Source: CAZMRF01 sp964568735
GTDB lineage: Bacteria; Acidobacteriota; Polarisedimenticolia; JACPZX01
Reading direction: 5' to 3'
Assembly: GCA_964568735.1 (NCBI GenBank)
Contig: CAZMRF010000003.1
Coordinates: 62,001-126,000 of the forward strand
Length of the DNA stretch: 64,000 bases
Part shown: positions 21,206 to 29,518 of the stretch, one piece after another
Layout of the letters: the number at the start of each line of letters is the position of its first letter
Numbering within the stretch: the first letter of the stretch is position 1
Made by a program: the position numbers and the translations under genes
The notes under the pieces: generated by a model
The model's database searches: none
Seen by the model: only the letters and a program-made list of their open reading frames with translations
What the model was told of the DNA's origin: nothing

Positions 21206-21550
21206 ATGAGAATGAAGCTCGGCACGTTGCCTGACGGGCGCAGGCCGCCAGGTGCCGGGGAGCTCATCCCCCCCGGCTGGGTCGGCCTCCCCGCGGACGG
21301 GAAGGAGGCCGCCGGCGCCGCGCGCCGCGAGGAGCCCGCCGCCGGGGCTGCGCGCGATCGGATCGCGCGGGCGCTCGGGGAGGCGCTGGCGCCCGGCGTC
21401 ATGCCGGCGCGCTCCGTGATAGCTTCGATCGACTCCGCCGTGCGCGAGCACGTGAGCCCCATCACTCCATGGGGTGAGCGCTCTGCCTGCATCATCGAGC
21501 CCGGCAAGCCCTGCCGCGGAAGCGGGCGCTGCCGGGAAAGAGGGTACTGA
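21206..21550 (+). CDS. small unknown protein in the microcompartment operon
   Basis: 114 residues, not recognised. It sits 36 bases after the third BMC-P gene and 5 bases before the next TPR gene, on the same strand, so it belongs to the operon. An Ala/Gly/Arg-rich N-terminal half is followed by a helix (ARDRIARALGEALA) and a C-terminal Cys-containing tail, CIIEPGKPCRGSGRCRERGY, with three cysteines (about 95, 103, 109) that could bind metal or an Fe-S cluster. No good ribosome site is seen; ATG 21206 or 21212 are both possible. A function tied to the shell or cargo is inference. Confidence 0.6.
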   Translation: MRMKLGTLPDGRRPPGAGELIPPGWVGLPADGKEAAGAARREEPAAGAARDRIARALGEALAPGVMPARSVIASIDSAVREHVSPITPWGERSACIIEPGKPCRGSGRCRERGY

Positions 21551-21555
21551 CGAGG

Positions 21556-23634
21556 ATGGACGACAAGCGAATCCAGAGTCTCCTGGAGCTGGCGGGATCC
21601 GAGTACAACCAGGGGAAGTACGCCGAGGCCATCGAGCACTGGCAGGAGATCCTGAGCCTGGATCCCGAGAACCAGAAGGCCCGCGAGGGGATTCGCATGG
21701 CGAAGCTCCTCGTCGTGAACTGGGAGTCGTCCCAGGCCGGCGGGGAGGAGCTGATGCTCGATACCGGGGGCGTCGACCCGGAGACGCAGCAGAAGATCGA
21801 GTTCGGGATCGCGCGCGTCAGGGAGCTCCTGACCTCGGGACGCCACAAGGAGGCGATGGAAGGCTGCCAGCTCCTCGCCGAGCTCGCGCCGGGGATGCCC
21901 TCCGTCACTCAGCTCCAGGAGGAGATTGCCCACGCGATCGAGGTGCAGCCCTACATCGGGGAGCATCTCGGGCGGGCGCGCAAGCTGATCGCCGCCGGCA
22001 AGGGAGGCGAGGCCGTAGAGGAGGCCCGGAAGGTCCTCTCGGTGGATCCAGGAAACCCCGAGGCGCAGGGCATCGTCAGCAAGGGGCGCGGAACGGCTGC
22101 GCCCGGGGCGAGCCCCTCCGCCTTCGACAAGGAGGGCCATCCCGCGCCGCCTTCACCCTTCGCGGGGAGCAGCAAGGCCGACGAGATGATGGCGAGCATG
22201 GACCTCGGGCAGCACGGGGGAGGGCGCGCAGGCGACGCGGCCGGCGAGGAATCGCCCATCGAGATGGAGTTCGAGGAGGTCAGCTCGCACGCCCCCTCGC
22301 CGGGAGCCGGGAGCGACGGAAAGGTGGCCCGCATGCTGGAGCAGGGGCGCGGGCTCTTCGCCCAGAAGAAGTACCAGGAGGCCATCGATGTCTGGTCGCG
22401 GGTCTTCACCCTCGACGAATCGAACGTCGAGGCGGGCAACCTGATCGACCAGGCCAATGCCCGCATCGCCGAGATCGTCAGCAAGGTCGAGGACGCGATG
22501 TACCGGGCGCAGGACCAGGTCGATGCCGGGAATCTGGCGGGCGCCAAGAAAGTCTTCGAGGAGGTTCTCTCCATCCAGCCCGGGAACCGGGAAGCCCTCG
22601 ACAGGATCGCGAAGATCGACGAGCAGCTCTCGGGGCCCGACCTCGGCGAGGCCATCCCGATGGCGGCCAGCCAGCCGGGGACGGGCGCGGAGGCCGCGCC
22701 GGAGGCCGGAGCCGGAGAACGAGCCGGCAAGTCCCAGTCCTCGGAGGCTTTCCGTGCGGCTCCCGGAATTCGAGCCGCCTCACCGCAGCGAGCCGCCTCG
22801 TCGTCGGGCGCGGCGGGGATCTTCAAGAAGAAGCCCGTCGTCCCCATACCGCCTGCGGGCGGGTCGGGCCGCACCGCCGTCGTCTCAGCGCTCGTGGTGA
22901 TCGTCCTCGGTGGAGCGGCGGCCGGCTGGTGGTTCCTCATGGGCACGGGAGCGGAGGCGCCTGAAGAGATCGGGCCGCCACCCGAAGCCTCGGCCGGGCT
23001 GCCTGGGGCCACGCCGACCACCAAGGAACCCGAAAAGCCGGGCTCCGCCGCCGGCCCCGGATCGGCCGAGGCAGGAGTCGCGCCGCAGCAGAAGCAGCCG
23101 GCCCAGCCCGCCGATCCTGCCGCCGTGCAGAAACAGATCGCCTCCTTGATGAGAGAGGGGAGAGATCTCCTGGGGCAGAAGCAGTACACCGAGGCACATT
23201 CCCGCTTCAAGGAGGTTCTCGCTCTCGATGTCTCCAACTTCGACGCGGAAGAGCTGCGGCTGAAGGCCTCGGCGGGAATGGCCGAGGAGGCCCGCTTCAA
23301 CAAGGATCTCGAGTCGGCCAGGGCCGCCTTCGAGGATCAGGACTGGGCTTCGTCGCTCTACAAGCTCTACAGGCTGCAGCAGGAGCGCGAGGACATGACC
23401 ATCCTCAAGCGCTACATCGCGAATGCGAACCACAACTGGGGTGTGCAGGATCTGGAGGCGTTCCGCCTGACGGAAGCGCTCGAGCACTTCCAGGACGCTC
23501 TGGAGCAGCTTCCTGACGACCGGGCGACCCAGCAACACATCAACGTCGTGCAGCGCTACGAGAAGCGCCGGCGCGATCCCGCCTTCGACGCCTACATCGC
23601 CAAGCTGAAGCTGAGGGCCCTCGACGCGCGCTGA
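21556..23634 (+). CDS. large TPR protein with central membrane segment
   Basis: 692 residues. TPR-like repeats at 1-50 (YNQGKYAEAIEHWQEILSLDPEN), 75-175 and 255-360, then a Pro/Ala/Ser-rich low-complexity linker, a transmembrane helix at about 440-460 (VVSALVVIVLGGAAAGWWF), another Pro/Ala-rich linker, and a C-terminal TPR block (530-690). Repeats therefore lie on both sides of the membrane. Last gene of the run starting with the membrane-anchored TPR protein at 18486, so the shell genes are bracketed by TPR membrane proteins. Function unknown; a scaffold is likely. Confidence 0.85.
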   Translation: MDDKRIQSLLELAGSEYNQGKYAEAIEHWQEILSLDPENQKAREGIRMAKLLVVNWESSQAGGEELMLDTGGVDPETQQKIEFGIARVRELLTSGRHKEAMEGCQLLAELAPGMPSVTQLQEEIAHAIEVQPYIGEHLGRARKLIAAGKGGEAVEEARKVLSVDPGNPEAQGIVSKGRGTAAPGASPSAFDKEGHPAPPSPFAGSSKADEMMASMDLGQHGGGRAGDAAGEESPIEMEFEEVSSHAPSPGAGSDGKVARMLEQGRGLFAQKKYQEAIDVWSRVFTLDESNVEAGNLIDQANARIAEIVSKVEDAMYRAQDQVDAGNLAGAKKVFEEVLSIQPGNREALDRIAKIDEQLSGPDLGEAIPMAASQPGTGAEAAPEAGAGERAGKSQSSEAFRAAPGIRAASPQRAASSSGAAGIFKKKPVVPIPPAGGSGRTAVVSALVVIVLGGAAAGWWFLMGTGAEAPEEIGPPPEASAGLPGATPTTKEPEKPGSAAGPGSAEAGVAPQQKQPAQPADPAAVQKQIASLMREGRDLLGQKQYTEAHSRFKEVLALDVSNFDAEELRLKASAGMAEEARFNKDLESARAAFEDQDWASSLYKLYRLQQEREDMTILKRYIANANHNWGVQDLEAFRLTEALEHFQDALEQLPDDRATQQHINVVQRYEKRRRDPAFDAYIAKLKLRALDAR

Positions 23635-23645
23635 TCCGGACGTTG

Positions 23646-25256
23646 TCAGTGGCGGAAGTGGCGGCGCCCCGTGAAGACCATGGCCATGCCATGCTCGTCG
23701 GCGGCGGCGATGACCTCGGCGTCGCGGGTCGAGCCGCCGGGCTGAATGACGGCGGCCACGCCGCTCGAGGCGGCGGCATCCACCCCGTCCCGGAAGGGAA
23801 AGAAGGCGTCCGACGCCATCACGGTGCCAACAAGCCCTTCGCTCGCCTTCATGACGCCTATCCGGGCGGAGTCCACCCGGCTCATCTGGCCGGCCCCGAT
23901 CCCGATGGTGCGCGTCCCCCGGACGTAGACGATGGCATTGGACTTCACGTGGCGGCTCACGCGCCACGCGAAGAGGAGCGACCGCATCTCCTCCTCCGCC
24001 GGCTGCCTGCGCGTCACCGTCTTGAACGAGGCCGGGCTCTCCGTGATGCGATCCCGGTCCTGCACGAGGAGGCCGCCATGGACCCGCCGGAGGTCCCAGC
24101 CCGTCGCGGGGCGAGGGGGCCCTCCCGCATCCATCAGCCTGAGGTTCTTCCTGCCCCGGAGCAGGTCGAGGGCGCCCGGGTCGAAGCCGGGCGCGATGAT
24201 CACTTCCAGGAAGAGCGAGGCGATCTCGGCGGCGGTCGCGGGGTCCACGGCACGGTTCGTGGCAACGATGCCTCCGAAGGCCGACGTGGGGTCGCAGTCG
24301 CGCGCCTGCCGGTAGGCCTCGAGCAGCGTGGGCGCCGTGGCAGCGCCCGAGGGCGTGTTGTGCTTCACGACGACACAGGCGATCTCGTCGAACTCGGCGA
24401 CGGCCGCCCAGGCGGAGTCCATGTCGAGGACGTTGTTGAAGGAGAGATCCTTCCCCTGGATCTGCGTCGCGGTGACGGGGCCCGACGGGGGAGAGCCGCC
24501 GGGCGGGGTCTCCGACGGGTCCGAGTAGAGAACGGCGCCCTGGTGGCTGTTCTCCCCGTAGCGCAGCTCGCGCTTCCGCCGCAGCCCGAGCGTGAGCAGC
24601 GCAGGGAAGCGGCCGGGAGGAGTGGGCCCGTCGTCGAGAGCCATGTCCCCCTCCGAGCGCCTCCTGAAGTAGTCGGCGATCCGGGAGTCGTAGTAGGCCG
24701 TGTGGGCGAAGGCGCGCGCGGCCAGCCTGCGGCGAGTGGGCTCGCTGACTTCCCCCCGGCTCTCGATCTCGTCCATCACGTCGCCGTAGTCGTCGGGATC
24801 CGTGAGAACGACGACGTCCTCATGGTTCTTCGCGGCGGATCGAATCATCGAAGGTCCGCCGATGTCGATCATCTCGACGACCGCGGCGGAGTCATCGGCC
24901 TTGCGGGCCAGCGTCTCCTCGAAGGGGTACAGGTTTACCACGACGAGGTCGATCGGGACGAGGCCCTGGCGGCTCAGCTCGGACATGTGGGAGGGCTCGT
25001 CCCTGCGGGCCAGGATGCCGCCATGGATGGCGGGGTGGAGAGTCTTGACGCGCCCGTCGAGGATCTCGGGGGATCCGGTGTGCTCCGAGACCTGCTTCAC
25101 AGGGACTCCCGCCTCGCTCAGAGCCGCCGCGGTGCCGCCCGTCGAGAGAATCTCGATGCCCTGCCTGTGCAGCGCCCGCCCCAGCTCGGCCAGACCCCGC
25201 TTGTCGTAGACGCTGATCAGCGCGCGTTCAATCCTTCGAGGCTTCTTTTTGTCCAT
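23646..25256 (-). CDS. purH: bifunctional AICAR transformylase / IMP cyclohydrolase
   Basis: 536 residues catalysing the last two steps of purine synthesis in the cytosol. The N-terminal MGS-like cyclohydrolase domain (1-150) shows ALISVYDKRGL, STGGTAAAL and DGRVKTLHPAIHGGILARRD. The C-terminal transformylase domain shows LRYGENSHQ, GKDLSFNNVLDMDSA, VVKHNTPSGAA, SNAIVYV and SDAFFPFRDGVDAAA. Length is normal. Its first 29 bases overlap the preceding gene on the same strand, so it is the last gene of a four-gene minus-strand run. Confidence 0.97.
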   Translation of the reverse strand: MDKKKPRRIERALISVYDKRGLAELGRALHRQGIEILSTGGTAAALSEAGVPVKQVSEHTGSPEILDGRVKTLHPAIHGGILARRDEPSHMSELSRQGLVPIDLVVVNLYPFEETLARKADDSAAVVEMIDIGGPSMIRSAAKNHEDVVVLTDPDDYGDVMDEIESRGEVSEPTRRRLAARAFAHTAYYDSRIADYFRRRSEGDMALDDGPTPPGRFPALLTLGLRRKRELRYGENSHQGAVLYSDPSETPPGGSPPSGPVTATQIQGKDLSFNNVLDMDSAWAAVAEFDEIACVVVKHNTPSGAATAPTLLEAYRQARDCDPTSAFGGIVATNRAVDPATAAEIASLFLEVIIAPGFDPGALDLLRGRKNLRLMDAGGPPRPATGWDLRRVHGGLLVQDRDRITESPASFKTVTRRQPAEEEMRSLLFAWRVSRHVKSNAIVYVRGTRTIGIGAGQMSRVDSARIGVMKASEGLVGTVMASDAFFPFRDGVDAAASSGVAAVIQPGGSTRDAEVIAAADEHGMAMVFTGRRHFRH

Positions 25257-26109
25257 GAGGGCTTGCGGGTGCGTTCGCCTCTCCTTGCTTCGCCGCCTGC
25301 GTGCCGTCCGGATCCTCCCACCGGAGGTGGGGCGTGCCGGTCAGATCTCCGCGGGCAGAGCGCCAGACGTGCAGCCACGCGCGGGCGATGTTCGTGACGC
25401 CCCGAGAGTAGCAGAGGGATGCAACCCCGAAGGGTATCGAGCGCACGTCGAAGGAGGTGCTGGAGCCTCCCGACAGCCCGTAGGCTCTCGCGAGGTGCGC
25501 GTAGTAGCGCCTGGCCTCCCCCGCCGCCGCCTGCCCCTCCGCCTCGAGGCTCTCGAAGGGCGCGGGAACGGCGAGAACGGCCTCCGCCGCCTTGAGAACC
25601 GGGTAGCCGTAGAAGACCACGGGGAATCTGTCGAGGTTCTGCTCGGCGTAGGAGGCGTAGTCTCTCGTGAAGAGCGCGGCGGTGCCCTCGGGCGAGGTGA
25701 GCGTCGGGTCGCTCAGGTCGGCGGCGAAGTGGGCGAGGAGCCCGAGGTAGTAGGCAATCTCCCTCATGGGCCGGTGGGCGCCCATCGCCTCCACCGCCCG
25801 GCGCTCGACGGCCGCGAGCGCAGCCGCCGCCCCCGCGCCAGGCGTATCGCCATCCTGGCGGTGGTGAGGCTGCCCTTCGAAGCTCTCTCCGAGGGCCAGA
25901 CCCTCGATGAGCTCGGCGGCGTGGCGCTCGAGGATCCGGGCCAGGGCGGGAGGCGCGATCTTGAGCGCGTCCTGCACCATCTTCCGGCGGACCACGGAGG
26001 ACCAGATGCTCGGCCCGGCCGCCTGGGGATGGGCGAGTTCCTCTCCGGACGCAGCCACCGGGAGGGCCGCGAGGAACAGGACGGCGGCGCAGGCGGCCCG
26101 AGTCCTCAC
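25228..26109 (-). CDS. secreted protein, possible zinc-dependent phospholipase C / S1-P1 nuclease-like fold
   Basis: 293 residues starting at GTG 26109 with a signal peptide (ACAAVLFLAALPVAASG). The body is helical. REIAYYLGLLAHFAADLSDPTL resembles the His/Asp metal-site helix of the zinc phospholipase C / S1-P1 nuclease group, but other ligands cannot be placed with certainty, so the assignment is tentative. A Lys/Glu-rich tail overlaps the purH start by 29 bases. Confidence 0.7.
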   Translation of the reverse strand: MRTRAACAAVLFLAALPVAASGEELAHPQAAGPSIWSSVVRRKMVQDALKIAPPALARILERHAAELIEGLALGESFEGQPHHRQDGDTPGAGAAAALAAVERRAVEAMGAHRPMREIAYYLGLLAHFAADLSDPTLTSPEGTAALFTRDYASYAEQNLDRFPVVFYGYPVLKAAEAVLAVPAPFESLEAEGQAAAGEARRYYAHLARAYGLSGGSSTSFDVRSIPFGVASLCYSRGVTNIARAWLHVWRSARGDLTGTPHLRWEDPDGTQAAKQGEANAPASPHGQKEASKD

Positions 26110-26138
26110 GCGGGCAGGCTCCGTGACGGGGCCAACAG

Positions 26139-26768
26139 CTACTCGGGCATGGCCTCGAGCGGCAGGGCCATGTTGCCCTCCTCCTCGAGGTAGCGGCGCA
26201 GGCGGACCACCATGAGATGCCGGTTGTTGACGACCTGGGGGTTGACCTCCGCGTTCAGGAGATTCGGCTGGAGGGAGACCGCCTTGAGGTACATCTCGAT
26301 CGCCTCGTCGTAATCCCCCTCGTCGTCGTGGATCACGCCCATGTTGTACCAGGCCAGGGCATAGCGGGGGTTGGCGTCGGTGGACTTGCGGAAGGCGCTC
26401 ATGGCGTCGCCGGGGCGGCCCAGCTTCATGTAGGCGGTGCCCAGGTTGTTCCAGGCGATGTAGGAGGCCGGGTCGAGCTTGAGGGTCTTCTTGTACTCCG
26501 CCACGGCCTCCTCCATCCAGTTCCTCAGGACGTAGAGGTTCGCGAGGTTGTTGTGCAGTGCCGGGTTGTCGGGCTCCGTGGCGAGCCTCAACCGGTAAGT
26601 GACGACCGGATCGCGTGCAGCGTTCTCGTCGAAGAGCGAATCGGCGCTGACCACGACAGCCTCGGAGCCGTCGGTGACCGGGCGCACCTCCCTGCCGGAG
26701 GAGCAGCCGGGAATGACGGCGAGGATGAGAAGGGCAGCGAGACGGGAGCCTGCGAGCCTGGCGGTCAT
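26139..26768 (-). CDS. TPR-repeat lipoprotein
   Basis: 209 residues. The signal ends in a lipobox-like AVIPGCSSG, so the protein is probably lipid-anchored at Cys 22. About three TPR motifs follow (residues 65-175; EEAVAEYKKTLKLDPAS, DAMSAFRKSTDANPRY, DEAIEMYLKAVSLQPN). ATG 26768 overlaps the TAA of the upstream gene by one base, indicating coupling. Likely a periplasm-facing scaffold; partners unknown. Confidence 0.88.
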   Translation of the reverse strand: MTARLAGSRLAALLILAVIPGCSSGREVRPVTDGSEAVVVSADSLFDENAARDPVVTYRLRLATEPDNPALHNNLANLYVLRNWMEEAVAEYKKTLKLDPASYIAWNNLGTAYMKLGRPGDAMSAFRKSTDANPRYALAWYNMGVIHDDEGDYDEAIEMYLKAVSLQPNLLNAEVNPQVVNNRHLMVVRLRRYLEEEGNMALPLEAMPE

Positions 26769-27388
26769 TATTTCTTCTTCTTGATGGGAGAGGCCCTGAG
26801 CGCCACGGCCCCCTCCTTGAGGACGATGGAGTAGGAGACCTGGTCGCACCCTGACTTCTCCTTGATCGTGGCCGTCTTCTGGGCGATCAGCCTGAGGAAG
26901 GTGGAGTACGAAACGTCCGAGCCGGCACCCTGAGTCCGGCGCGCCTCCACGTAGTTGTCGTAGAAGGTCTTGAAGGTGTCATTCTCTGACGTGGGATCCC
27001 CGAACCTGGACTTGTAGATGACCCGGCCGTCGCCGGCTCCGGACTTCGACGCCTCCTCGGGAGCCTGCTGCCCGGCCTGGGACGCGGCCGAGGAGCGACC
27101 CACGCCGGGCCGGTAGCCCTCCTCCCGCATCCTCAGGAGCTTCATCCACAGCTCGCGGTAGGTCTGGTACTTGCCCGCGAGGGTGTTGTACCGGTACCGG
27201 TCCGAGAACCGCTGCATCGACGTGCGGCCCAGCCGGTCGACGAGTCCCTCGACCTCCTTGCGGGTCTCGAAGGGCTGGCGCGGAGCGGCGCCTGCGAAGA
27301 AGATGTCGTACTGCTGCTTGAGCTGGCGGATCATCACCTCGAGCCGGTTGAGGTCCTCCTCCAGCGGGGTAGGGGCGACCTGGGCCAT
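26768..27388 (-). CDS. MXAN_5187-like conserved hypothetical protein
   Basis: 206 residues from ATG 27388. An N-terminal coiled coil (LEEDLNRLEVMIRQLKQQYDIFF) is followed by RFSDRYRYNTLAGKYQTYRELW, which resembles the MXAN_5187-type C-terminal domain known mainly in myxobacteria and relatives. A low-complexity Ser/Gln/Ala linker (about 105-125) and a second conserved part (VSYSTFLRLIAQKTATIKEK) follow; the C terminus is Lys-rich. No enzyme motif is seen. First gene of the minus-strand run leading into purH. Confidence 0.75.
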   Translation of the reverse strand: MAQVAPTPLEEDLNRLEVMIRQLKQQYDIFFAGAAPRQPFETRKEVEGLVDRLGRTSMQRFSDRYRYNTLAGKYQTYRELWMKLLRMREEGYRPGVGRSSAASQAGQQAPEEASKSGAGDGRVIYKSRFGDPTSENDTFKTFYDNYVEARRTQGAGSDVSYSTFLRLIAQKTATIKEKSGCDQVSYSIVLKEGAVALRASPIKKKK

Positions 27389-27450
27389 CGTCGGGTGGCG
27401 TCTCCGTGGAAAAGTCCGTCGAGAGCCGCTGGAAGCCGCACGGCTCGTAT

Positions 27451-27480
27451 AATATAGCGGGCGTCGGAAACACAGTACAA
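27451..27480 (-). promoter_or_regulatory. candidate sigma-70 promoter for the 27388-23646 run
   Basis: Minus strand: -35-like TTGTAC, an 18-base spacer, -10 TATATT, in the only AT-rich patch between the divergent MXAN_5187-like gene and selA. The same patch reads TATAAT at 27448-27453 on the plus strand, so it may serve selA too. The -35 match is weak. Confidence 0.35.
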
Positions 27481-27517
27481 ACCGCGCCTCCTCGGGGAAG
27501 GACGACGCCGCCCGGCG

Positions 27518-28930
27518 ATGCACAAAGCCCCCGCATCATCTCTCAGGAAGATCCCTCCCGTGAGCGCCCTGCTGGAGCGGCCGGAGGTGGCCGCGATGGC
27601 CCGGCGCTTCTCGCGGGCCTTCGTCACGGAGCTGGTCCGCGAGGCGGTCACGGAGCTCCGCAGCTCCGTGGCTTCGGGTGAGGCTCGACTGGCGGACGTC
27701 GAGGCCTTCGCCTCCAGCCTCGGGGAACGGCTCGAGGCGGCCGTCGCGAGACGTTTCGGCGGCCGCGTGACGCCCGTCATCAACGCGACCGGCGTGATCG
27801 TTCACACGAACCTGGGACGATCGCGGTGGGCGAAGGTCGCGGTAGAGCGTGCCGCCGCGGCGGCGGCGGAGTATTGCGATCTCGAGTACGACCTGAAAGA
27901 GGGGGAGAGAGGCTCGCGCCTCGCGTACGTGGAGTCCCTCCTCGGGAAGCTCTTCCCGGGGCGTGCCGGCATCGCCGTGAACAACAACGCCGGCGCCGTC
28001 CTCCTCTCTCTCAACACCCTGGCCGAGGGCCGGGAGGTGCTGATCTCGCGCGGTGAGCTGGTCGAGATCGGAGGCTCGTTCAGGATCCCCGACGTGATGG
28101 CGAAGAGCGGGGCCCTCATGCGGGAGGTCGGCACAACGAACCGGACGCGCCTGGCTGACTTCGAGAAGGGCCTCTCCGATCGCACGGGACTCATGTTGAA
28201 GGTTCATACCAGCAACTTCCGCATCCTCGGCTTCGCGGAGGAGGCGCCTCTCGCGGACCTCGCGTCACTGGCGGCGAGGGCGGGACTTCCGCTTCTCGTC
28301 GATCAGGGAAGCGGGAACCTGCTCGATCTGTCGCCCTGGGGTCTGCGAGACGAGCCTCCGGTCTCCCGGCTGCTCGCGGAGGGAGCGGACGTCGTCTGCT
28401 TCTCCGGCGACAAGCTTCTCGGAGGGCCCCAGGCCGGGATCCTCGTCGGGCGCGAGGACCTCGTGGCGCGGATGAAGAAGAACCCCATCTACCGTGCCGT
28501 CCGGCCCGACAAGAGCTGCGTGGCCGCCCTCGAGGCGACCCTCGAGATCTTCGTGAGCGGCGATCCCCTCTCGGAGATCCCGACGCTCAGGATGCTCTCG
28601 GCGCCGGCATCGGAGATGCAGGCCCGCGCGGAGAGGATTGCCCGGGGTCTTTCGGAAGCGGCGAGGGACGGCGTCGAGATCGAGGTGATCGAAGGCGCCT
28701 CGATGGTGGGAGGCGGATCGGCGCCCGGCCAGGGGATCCCCACAGCTCTCGTGGCGCTGCGTCCAGCCGGCGGGAGCGCCGCCGAGTACGAGCGCGCGCT
28801 CAGGACCGGTCGCCATCCGGTCGTCGCGCGTGTCCAGGAGGGTCGGCTCCTCATCGACCCGAGGACGGTGGACGTGGAGGAGGAGGTCCGCCTGATCGCG
28901 GCGCTGGAGGCTGCGATCTCGCGTGGCTGA
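27518..28930 (+). CDS. selA: L-seryl-tRNA(Sec) selenium transferase
   Basis: 470 residues, a PLP enzyme that turns seryl-tRNA(Sec) into selenocysteinyl-tRNA(Sec) using selenophosphate. Family signatures: PVINATGVIVHTNLGR (about 88-103), NNNAGAVLLSLNTLAEGREV, SRGELVEIGGSFRIPDVM, REVGTTNRT, VKVHTSNFRILGF, and the PLP-lysine motif SGDKLLGGPQAG (Lys near 298). Length is normal. selB, selC and selD are not in the window, so Sec decoding must depend on genes elsewhere. The next gene overlaps it by 8 bases. Confidence 0.97.
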   Translation: MHKAPASSLRKIPPVSALLERPEVAAMARRFSRAFVTELVREAVTELRSSVASGEARLADVEAFASSLGERLEAAVARRFGGRVTPVINATGVIVHTNLGRSRWAKVAVERAAAAAAEYCDLEYDLKEGERGSRLAYVESLLGKLFPGRAGIAVNNNAGAVLLSLNTLAEGREVLISRGELVEIGGSFRIPDVMAKSGALMREVGTTNRTRLADFEKGLSDRTGLMLKVHTSNFRILGFAEEAPLADLASLAARAGLPLLVDQGSGNLLDLSPWGLRDEPPVSRLLAEGADVVCFSGDKLLGGPQAGILVGREDLVARMKKNPIYRAVRPDKSCVAALEATLEIFVSGDPLSEIPTLRMLSAPASEMQARAERIARGLSEAARDGVEIEVIEGASMVGGGSAPGQGIPTALVALRPAGGSAAEYERALRTGRHPVVARVQEGRLLIDPRTVDVEEEVRLIAALEAAISRG

Positions 28931-29366
28931 GCCGCCGCCTCCCAGGAATCTCCTCGAGATCGCACCCCCGGGGATCGTCGCCGCAGGGATCCTGTCCGCG
29001 GCCTTCGTCGTCACGAAGGGCGCCTCGATCTCCGCCTGGTGGACGCTCCAGGCCGGTGCCGTCACCGTGGGGGTTTCCATCATCCTCGGCGCGGCCATCG
29101 GCATGAACCGGAGCGCCTACCCGGCGGGCGCCGTCCTCTCTTCGGCCTTCCTCCTGGCGCTCGCGTTGCTCGCCTCAGCGACCCTCCTGGGCGATCCTGA
29201 AAGGGGAGCGCTCCTGGTCCCTGTCTGGGGGGTTGGCGGCGGCTTCCTTCTCATCCTGCTGCCCCGCCCGAGTGGAGTGCCGGCGGCCTCCGGGTGGGCC
29301 TTGCTGGGGGGCGTCGCCCTCCTGTCGGCCGGCGTCCTCCTCGCCACGCTGATCCTCGCCGCCTGA
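28923..29366 (+). CDS. small integral membrane protein
   Basis: 147 residues starting at GTG 28923, overlapping the selA stop. Four hydrophobic helices (about 15-32, 40-60, 68-87, 95-108/122-145) and almost no soluble part. No recognised family. The overlap indicates co-expression with selA, but no selenium-related motif is visible. Confidence 0.7.
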   Translation: MAEPPPPRNLLEIAPPGIVAAGILSAAFVVTKGASISAWWTLQAGAVTVGVSIILGAAIGMNRSAYPAGAVLSSAFLLALALLASATLLGDPERGALLVPVWGVGGGFLLILLPRPSGVPAASGWALLGGVALLSAGVLLATLILAA

Positions 29367-29381
29367 CGTCGGCCTTCGGTG

Positions 29382-29407
29382 GCGCGGGATGGAGGGTCGC
29401 CCGAAGC
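29382..29407. repeat. dispersed intergenic repeat, copy 1
   Basis: 26 bases that match 30630-30655 at 24 of 26 positions in the same orientation. Lies about 110 bases beyond the stop of the minus-strand YchF gene. The core GGAGGGTCGCCCG also pairs loosely with sequence at 29453-29500, so the 29367-29518 gap holds an imperfect inverted repeat and no gene. Confidence 0.5.
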
Positions 29408-29463
29408 GTACGTTCGGAGGCCGGCGATGATCTTGAATGGAGCCCCGATCACCTCCGGCCGTA

Positions 29464-29490
29464 GCCGGAGCGCAGGGCGATTGCCCTCCG
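29464..29490. repeat. dispersed intergenic repeat, second family, copy 1
   Basis: The word GAGCGCAGGGCGATTGCCCTC recurs with one base missing at 47061-47081. It includes a small hairpin (GGGC-GATT-GCCC). It is immediately preceded by a perfect 7-bp hairpin, CTCCGGC-CGTA-GCCGGAG (29453-29470). No T-tract follows, so it is not a classic terminator. Confidence 0.45.
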
Positions 29491-29518
29491 TCCGGCGCTG
29501 CGATCGAGGGGAGCGTGC

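Noticed and set aside
27518..29366. In-frame TGA selenocysteine gene near selA
   Set aside because: No gene in the window shows an extended frame past a TGA with a following hairpin that I could support.
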